10,167 bases of DNA, taken from positions 1 through 10,167 of the forward strand of contig JADFGH010000051.1 in the NCBI GenBank assembly GCA_022567775.1. The letters run 5' to 3'. Positions within the stretch are counted from its first letter, which is position 1. Each line of letters starts with the position of its first letter. The notes below the pieces were generated by a model. That model saw only the letters and a program-made list of their open reading frames with translations. It was not told the origin of the DNA and made no database searches. This DNA is from Pseudomonadota bacterium. Lineage in GTDB: Bacteria > Pseudomonadota > Gammaproteobacteria > Steroidobacterales > Woeseiaceae. Positions 5,703 through 10,167 of the stretch are shown one piece after another. The position numbers were made by a program, and so were the translations under genes.

Positions 5703-7583
5703 CTAATAAGCAATCGCGTAGCAATCACGTCGCGGATCCGCAGCGGCGATGCGATTGCCTGTCTCGGGATCCAGCATCACGGCGGTCGCGCAACCTGATA
5801 TTTTGAACGGTGGAACGACGTTGACGTCATGACCCCGCTTACGCATCTCATCGATTACCTCGGCACCTATGTTCGATTCAATATTGACTCGATTGAAACC
5901 GCTGCTGTGCGGCCAGAACGACATATAGAAATGTAGCGTCTGCACGCGCGGCCACTCGATTGCCGTATGCAGATTTGGATACCAGTCTTCCCGAAACTCC
6001 ACGATGTTCAGGAATGTCTGCAATATCGTCTGTTCCTGGTTGTCACCGCCCGGCGTGCCGATCGCGAGCAGCGGTTCGTCGCCGCGCATCACAATACTCG
6101 GCGTCAGCGTGTAACGCGGGCGCGACCGCGGCCTGAGCTGAGCCGCTTTCGATTTATCGAGCCAGAACTGCTCACCGCGCACGCTCATGCCGATCCCGGT
6201 ATCGCCCAGGATCACCGCACCACCGATCCAACCGCCGCTCGGCGTGCTGTCAAAGACGTTGCCGTCTTTGTCGATGATCGCCACGTGCGACGTGTCCTTC
6301 AACGACTCCGGGTAATCGATGAATGCAGCACTCAATTCGGAACGTGCGGTCTCCTCGCCGGCGACCCAGTAGCCCCAGCTATCGACAGATGAGTCGAATG
6401 GCAACGGATCACCTGCGATAAATGACGTTGATGACCATGCCATATCGATTTCCGTTGCCCGCTGCCGGGCATACGCTTTCGACAACAAGCCCTCGGCCGG
6501 GACCTCGACGAAATCCTGGTCCGCGTAATAGGTATCGCGATCCGCATAAGCCAGCTTCAATGCTTCGATCAACACATGCGTGTAGTCGGCGCTGTTGTGG
6601 CCCATCGAACGCAGGTCGAAGGTTTCAAGGATGTTGAGCGCCTGCAACAGCGCCGGTCCCTGGCTGTTGAACGGCTGCTTGTAGACGGTATAGCCGCGGT
6701 AATCGGTCCGGGCCGGCGCTTCCACGCGAGCATAAAACTCGGCGAAGTCCGATAACGTAAAACCCGAACCATGCTCGCGCAGGTAGCTGACCATCTCCTC
6801 GGCGATGTCACCTTTATAAAAACGATCGCGAGCGGCAACGATTGCTGCTTCCCTGCCCTCGCTCGCATGCGCCCGTTCAGCCTCGACCATTCGTTTAAAT
6901 GTGTTGGCAAGACCCGGAAAGCGAATCGTTTCACCCGCCCGATAAAAGGAACCATCCGGTTTTAACCAGTAGCGCTGGTTGTCCGGCCATTGATTGATAA
7001 AGTCGATTTCCCGCTCGATGCTGCGTGTCGTACGCCCGCGTAACGGGAAGCCTTGTTCCGCGTATTCGATGGCGCGGGCAGCAACTTGCTCGAACGTCAT
7101 CGTTCCCCAGCGCTCCAGCACCGTAAGTGCCGCGTGCAGCGCACCGGGCACCACCGCCGGATCCAGTCCTTGCCCCTCGAGGTTCTTGCCATCGCGCAGA
7201 TAGTCATCGACATTGGCGGATGCCGCGGCCCATCCCTGGCCGGTAATGGAGGTAACCTTTCGTTCGCTCTGCGGATAAACCAGTATCAGCGCCTCGCCGC
7301 CAATGCCATAAAGATCCTGCTCGACGACCCCGCCGACCAGCAATGCCGCGACGCCGGCATCGAAGGCGTTGCCGCCCATATGCAGAATCTCGAGCGCTGC
7401 CGCCGTGGTCAGCGGATGACCGGCGGAGATACCGGCATTGCGGCCGATGATCGGCGGTCGCAACGGCCCCTGAACAGCCATCGATTGCGCTGGCGGTTGT
7501 GCATCGACCGCCGGTGCTGTGGCGCAGGATGCGAGGCCGCCAAGCAACAGTAAAAAAATGCTAATCCGGGTGACACTATTCAT
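5703..7583 (-). CDS. Gamma-glutamyltransferase-family lipoprotein (Ntn hydrolase), probably atypical specificity
   Basis: This 626-residue protein belongs to the gamma-glutamyltransferase family of self-cleaving N-terminal nucleophile hydrolases. A lipoprotein signal ends in L17-A18-S19-C20, placing it in the cell envelope. The precursor should cleave before Thr431, in DTSHVAIIDKDGN, giving a large subunit and a small subunit of about 196 residues. The oxyanion glycines are G512-G513 in GTPGGD. By my alignment from memory with E. coli Ggt, residues that bind the gamma-glutamyl moiety differ: Arg114 is Gln116, Asp433 is Gln472, and Ser462-Ser463 are Tyr491-Thr492. The enzyme may therefore be an amidohydrolase or acylase of this family rather than a glutathione hydrolase. 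The ATG has no good Shine-Dalgarno, but the signal peptide fixes the start. The gene is monocistronic here, convergent with uup and divergent from the TolB-like/TPR gene. Confidence 0.92.
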   Translation of the reverse strand: MNSVTRISIFLLLLGGLASCATAPAVDAQPPAQSMAVQGPLRPPIIGRNAGISAGHPLTTAAALEILHMGGNAFDAGVAALLVGGVVEQDLYGIGGEALILVYPQSERKVTSITGQGWAAASANVDDYLRDGKNLEGQGLDPAVVPGALHAALTVLERWGTMTFEQVAARAIEYAEQGFPLRGRTTRSIEREIDFINQWPDNQRYWLKPDGSFYRAGETIRFPGLANTFKRMVEAERAHASEGREAAIVAARDRFYKGDIAEEMVSYLREHGSGFTLSDFAEFYARVEAPARTDYRGYTVYKQPFNSQGPALLQALNILETFDLRSMGHNSADYTHVLIEALKLAYADRDTYYADQDFVEVPAEGLLSKAYARQRATEIDMAWSSTSFIAGDPLPFDSSVDSWGYWVAGEETARSELSAAFIDYPESLKDTSHVAIIDKDGNVFDSTPSGGWIGGAVILGDTGIGMSVRGEQFWLDKSKAAQLRPRSRPRYTLTPSIVMRGDEPLLAIGTPGGDNQEQTILQTFLNIVEFREDWYPNLHTAIEWPRVQTLHFYMSFWPHSSGFNRVNIESNIGAEVIDEMRKRGHDVNVVPPFKISGCATAVMLDPETGNRIAAADPRRDCYAIAY

Positions 7584-7720
7584 CTTTTTTTGACCCGCTG
7601 GTTGGTTGGAATTGACGCCAATATAACCTGTGGGAGCCCGCCTTTGCGGTCATTTCATCCTGCAACTCATTGAATTCTGCTACATTGACCATCCGTAAAA
7701 GGGAACACGGGGGGGTACGG
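7584..7720. promoter_or_regulatory. Divergent intergenic region with REP, GGT-family gene versus TolB-like/TPR gene
   Basis: This 137-bp gap serves two divergent genes. On the minus strand a TATATT (7620-7625) matches the -10 consensus in 5 of 6 positions and would put a start about 30 nt before the GGT-family ATG. Its -35 region would fall in the REP stem and matches poorly. Toward the plus strand no confident pair is seen. A run of seven G (7709-7715), 5 nt before the ATG at 7721, is the ribosome-binding site. Confidence 0.4.
7630..7656 (+). repeat. Degenerate REP-like element in a divergent promoter region
   Basis: The head GTGGGAGC and the stem arm GCCCGC (7636-7641) are intact. The second arm reads GCGGTC (7646-7651), with one mismatch to a perfect stem, and the tail is CATTTC instead of GATTC. 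It is recognisable by comparison with the element at 5671-5697, with which it shares the left arm. It looks like a decaying copy. Confidence 0.6.
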
Positions 7721-9940
7721 ATGGCTGGACTGTTCGAGGAACTGAAGCGTCGTAACGTCGTTCGCGTAGGAATCGCCTACCTCGTCGCCGCCTGGCTGGT
7801 GTTGCAGGTCGTCGATCTCGTTATCGAAAGCGTCTCTGCACCGGCCTGGGTCATGCAGATGATCCTGCTCCTGTCCGCACTTGGATTTCCGCTCGCTCTT
7901 GGCTTCGCCTGGGCCTTCGAATTAACGCCCGAGGGCCTCAGGCGCGAACGCGACGTCGATCGCTCAAAGTCGATTACACCGCAGACCGGCCGCAGGCTCG
8001 ACCGACTCATCATCGTTGTGTTGGTTATCGCCGTCGGCTTCTTGTTGACGGATAAATTCCTGCTGCGCGATACCGGCCAGGCTGAGCTGACGGTACAAGT
8101 CCCGGATGAATCCCCGGCACCGCAGCCCTCGCGACGCTCGATTGCCGTATTGCCCTTCGTCAACCGCAGCAATGCACAGGACGACGTATTTTTTGTCGAC
8201 GGCATACACGACGACATCCTTACGCAGCTTGCAAAAATTTCGTCGCTGAAAGTCATCTCACGCACCTCGGTGATGCAATACCGCAATACTGAAAAACCGA
8301 TGCGCGTAATTGGTAAAGAACTCGCCGTCGCGACCATTATGGAAGGCAGCGTGCAACGTGCCGGCAAGCGTGTCCGCATTAACGTCCAGTTGATCGATGC
8401 TGATACCGACGAGCATTTGTGGGCCGAAGTCTACGACCGGGAACTGACCGCTGCCAATATTTTCGAAATACAAACCGAGATGGCGACCGCCATCGCTGGC
8501 GCATTGCGCGCTACCCTGACCAGCGACGAGGCGCAGCGACTGGCGCTCAAGCCAACTGAAAATCTTGAAGCTTACGAAGCCTACCTGATCGGCAGGCAAC
8601 GCATGGCCCAAAGAACAGTCCGGTCGATCGCCGATGCAAAGGCGTTTTTCGAGCGAGCCATTAACCTGGATCCGGAGTTCGCGCTGGCTTATGTCGGCAT
8701 TTCCGACACGATTCAATTGCAGGTCGACTACGGCGGCTTGTCACCCGCCGTCGTTGCTCGCGAAGCAAAACCCTACATCGACAGAGCGCTCGAACTGGAT
8801 GGAAACTCGGGTGAGGCTTACGTATCTCTTGGCGGAATGTACGATTATGCGAGAGACTACGATGCCGCTGAGGATGCGTATTTACGTGGCTTGGATCTCG
8901 CGCCGAACTACGCACAGGGGCACATGTGGTACGGACTTTTGCTGCTCCATAATAGAGGGCTTGTGGACAAAGCGCTGGAACAATTCCAGCAAGCCAGCGT
9001 TCATGATCCGTTGTCGGTCGTCAATTTGAACAACGTGTCCACCGCTATGAGGGCGCTTGGGAGATTTGACGATTCCAGAGCCTTAATCGAAAAAACGCTC
9101 GATATTGACCCCCAGTTCGCGCGAACCTATTTGTACAAGGCTTACGATTACTGGATGGTCCAGGGCCGGCTGGATCTGGCACTGGAATATTATCTCAGGG
9201 GCTGGTCACTGGATCCAGGCGATCCGCTGATGTACGTAGAAATTGCACAGATTTACATGGATCTTACCGACGACCAAACTGCGAATTGTTGGCTCGACAG
9301 GGCAATCGCATTAAATCCCGACGCTGGATATACAATCGACGAACAAGCGATATTCAGCGCGTTGCGAAACGATCGGGAGGCTGCTGCAGAATTTGGACGC
9401 CGAAGTCCGGACGATACTTATGGACCGTTTTGGGTGAACTTCCCCCTGTCGATTGTTAAGGGATATCTTCTGCAGGACGGCCGGGATAAAGATGCACGGC
9501 AGCTGTATGAAGAATTCTTCCCTGAATTGTTCGACGACGATTACCTGCCGATTAACCGCGTAAACATGACGGCGGCCGTCGATGTCGCTGACATATTACT
9601 CGCCACAGACGAGCAAGACCGCGCGCAGCAGCTTTTGGCGATTGTCGAGTCGTTCCTTGAAGATGTACCCCGCCTTGGCGAATTTGGTCAAATGGTCACT
9701 GACGTCCGCATTCATACGCTCCGCGGCGACACGGACCGCGCACTTGAGTTATTGCAGCAAGCTGTTGATGAAGGCTGGCGGTATCGCTGGCGTTATTTTC
9801 TGGAAGTCAACAACGTACTCGAACCACTGCGCTCTCTGCCCGAGTTCGAATCGATCTACCGCGAAATATCGGCAGACATGGCCTCGCAACTCGAACGCGT
9901 CAGAGCCAAAGAAACGCTCGAGACCTCCTGCACGCTTTAA
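7721..9940 (+). CDS. Membrane-anchored TolB-like/TPR protein
   Basis: I place the start at ATG 7721 (739 residues), because MAGLFEELKRRNVVRVGIAY is the usual opening of this family and a G-rich ribosome site precedes it. An in-frame TTG at 7670 would add 17 unlikely residues. Hydrophobic segments lie at about 13-35, 42-66 and 96-115. The TolB-like N-terminal domain (COG5616 type) spans about 138-290, with RRSIAVLPF at its start and GSVQRAGKRVRINVQLID (209-226). TPR units follow from about 303 to at least 533, with repeated A/L...LDP...A patterns, and a helical region continues to the end. No DNA-binding, cyclase or kinase domain is visible. Three membrane segments and a cytoplasmic basic N-terminus would put the TolB and TPR parts in the periplasm, which is inference. 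Such proteins are abundant in some gammaproteobacteria, and their function is not established. Confidence 0.88.
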   Translation: MAGLFEELKRRNVVRVGIAYLVAAWLVLQVVDLVIESVSAPAWVMQMILLLSALGFPLALGFAWAFELTPEGLRRERDVDRSKSITPQTGRRLDRLIIVVLVIAVGFLLTDKFLLRDTGQAELTVQVPDESPAPQPSRRSIAVLPFVNRSNAQDDVFFVDGIHDDILTQLAKISSLKVISRTSVMQYRNTEKPMRVIGKELAVATIMEGSVQRAGKRVRINVQLIDADTDEHLWAEVYDRELTAANIFEIQTEMATAIAGALRATLTSDEAQRLALKPTENLEAYEAYLIGRQRMAQRTVRSIADAKAFFERAINLDPEFALAYVGISDTIQLQVDYGGLSPAVVAREAKPYIDRALELDGNSGEAYVSLGGMYDYARDYDAAEDAYLRGLDLAPNYAQGHMWYGLLLLHNRGLVDKALEQFQQASVHDPLSVVNLNNVSTAMRALGRFDDSRALIEKTLDIDPQFARTYLYKAYDYWMVQGRLDLALEYYLRGWSLDPGDPLMYVEIAQIYMDLTDDQTANCWLDRAIALNPDAGYTIDEQAIFSALRNDREAAAEFGRRSPDDTYGPFWVNFPLSIVKGYLLQDGRDKDARQLYEEFFPELFDDDYLPINRVNMTAAVDVADILLATDEQDRAQQLLAIVESFLEDVPRLGEFGQMVTDVRIHTLRGDTDRALELLQQAVDEGWRYRWRYFLEVNNVLEPLRSLPEFESIYREISADMASQLERVRAKETLETSCTL

Positions 9941-9995
9941 TGATCGCCGGATTGAGCGCTTGGAGATGAGCAGGCAAATCCGTTAGCGAAGCGTC

Positions 9996-10167
9996 TCACT
10001 CCGTCACTGAAAACGGAATCCGTTTTACCGCAAGTTGTCCATTGCTCATCACCAGCAACACGTCCTGCAGAGCCGCAATATCTGTCAGAGGATTGGCTGG
10101 CACCAGGATCATGTCGGCCTCGAAGCCTGCCGCGATCCGACCGGTCTGATCTTCTACCTGCAATAAC
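9996..10167 (-). CDS. Amidohydrolase family protein, C-terminal fragment (5' end outside window)
   Basis: The last 56 codons and TGA stop of a minus-strand gene are present; the rest lies beyond the right edge. The segment TGRIAAGFEADMILVPANPL followed by TDIAALQDVLLVMSNGQ is the typical end of imidazolonepropionase-like, prolidase-like amidohydrolases, where the chain returns to the small beta-sandwich domain. The metal-binding core is not in the window, so substrate cannot be judged. The reading frame is open to the edge. It converges on the TolB-like/TPR gene with 55 bp between the stops, a gap with no REP element. Confidence 0.8.
   Translation of the reverse strand, partial: LLQVEDQTGRIAAGFEADMILVPANPLTDIAALQDVLLVMSNGQLAVKRIPFSVTE

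Noticed and set aside
5238..5798. 186-codon plus-strand frame overlapping the end of uup and running into the GGT-family gene
   Set aside because: Uup is intact to its normal length in its own frame. This frame gives low-complexity Ser/Arg/Asn sequence and crosses a convergent gene end.
7600..7609. GGTTGGTTGG short tandem repeat upstream of the GGT-family gene
   Set aside because: It is two copies of a 4-bp unit plus two bases, which is too short to be distinguished from chance.
7777..8379. 200-codon open frame on the minus strand opposite the TolB-like/TPR gene
   Set aside because: It is rich in Ser, Arg and Thr with no domain pattern and lies wholly within a well-supported gene. It is a shadow.
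9941..9995. Search for a REP or small gene between the TolB-like/TPR gene and the amidohydrolase gene
   Set aside because: The 55 bp contain no GTRGGAGC head, no stable palindrome and no start codon with a ribosome site.
10010..10026. AAAACGGA/TCCGTTTT inverted repeat as a terminator
   Set aside because: The loop is only 1 nt (3 nt if the stem is shortened to 7 bp), the T residues belong to the stem, and it lies inside the amidohydrolase coding sequence. It could still slow polymerase from the TPR gene, but the evidence is thin.

Overview
The window looks like ordinary chromosome from a gammaproteobacterium. It carries uvrA, a uup-type ABC-F ATPase closely resembling the E. coli protein, and a SlyX with the family's proline-histidine-tyrosine ending. 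The large gene at 7721-9940 is a membrane-anchored TolB-like/TPR protein of a kind common in marine and soil lineages such as Woeseiales, Steroidobacterales and Wenzhouxiangella relatives. That lineage is an inference; nothing here fixes the genus. I see no tRNA, rRNA, CRISPR array, insertion sequence, phage gene or plasmid function.

Layout. (1) Positions 2-418 (+) hold the 3' end of uvrA, facing a minus-strand gene across a cluster of REP-like palindromes (363-494). (2) Positions 497-3634 (-) hold six tightly packed genes. In transcription order they are slyX, a small cupin, a YjdF/DUF2238 membrane protein, a GNAT acetyltransferase, a lipase-like lipoprotein and a secreted cyclophilin. Gaps are under 30 bp and two junctions overlap, so one operon is likely. 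(3) A 129-bp divergent intergenic region separates slyX from uup (3764-5674, +). (4) uup converges on a gamma-glutamyltransferase-family lipoprotein gene (5703-7583, -), and a REP element fills the whole gap. (5) A 137-bp divergent region containing a degenerate REP leads to the TolB-like/TPR gene (7721-9940, +). (6) That gene converges on the 3' end of an amidohydrolase gene (9996-10167, -).

How the genes relate. UvrA acts in nucleotide excision repair and Uup on branched DNA and/or ribosomes. The slyX operon mixes cytoplasmic, inner-membrane, lipoprotein and periplasmic products without an obvious common pathway. The GGT-family protein, the lipase-like protein, the cyclophilin and probably the TPR protein work in the envelope.

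The most interesting points are the dispersed REP family, which shapes gene ends (a 19-residue REP-encoded tail on UvrA, and a uup stop codon inside a REP head), and a GGT-family enzyme that keeps its catalytic threonine but seems to have lost the residues that grip the gamma-glutamyl group. I found no clear evidence of a new multi-gene system.
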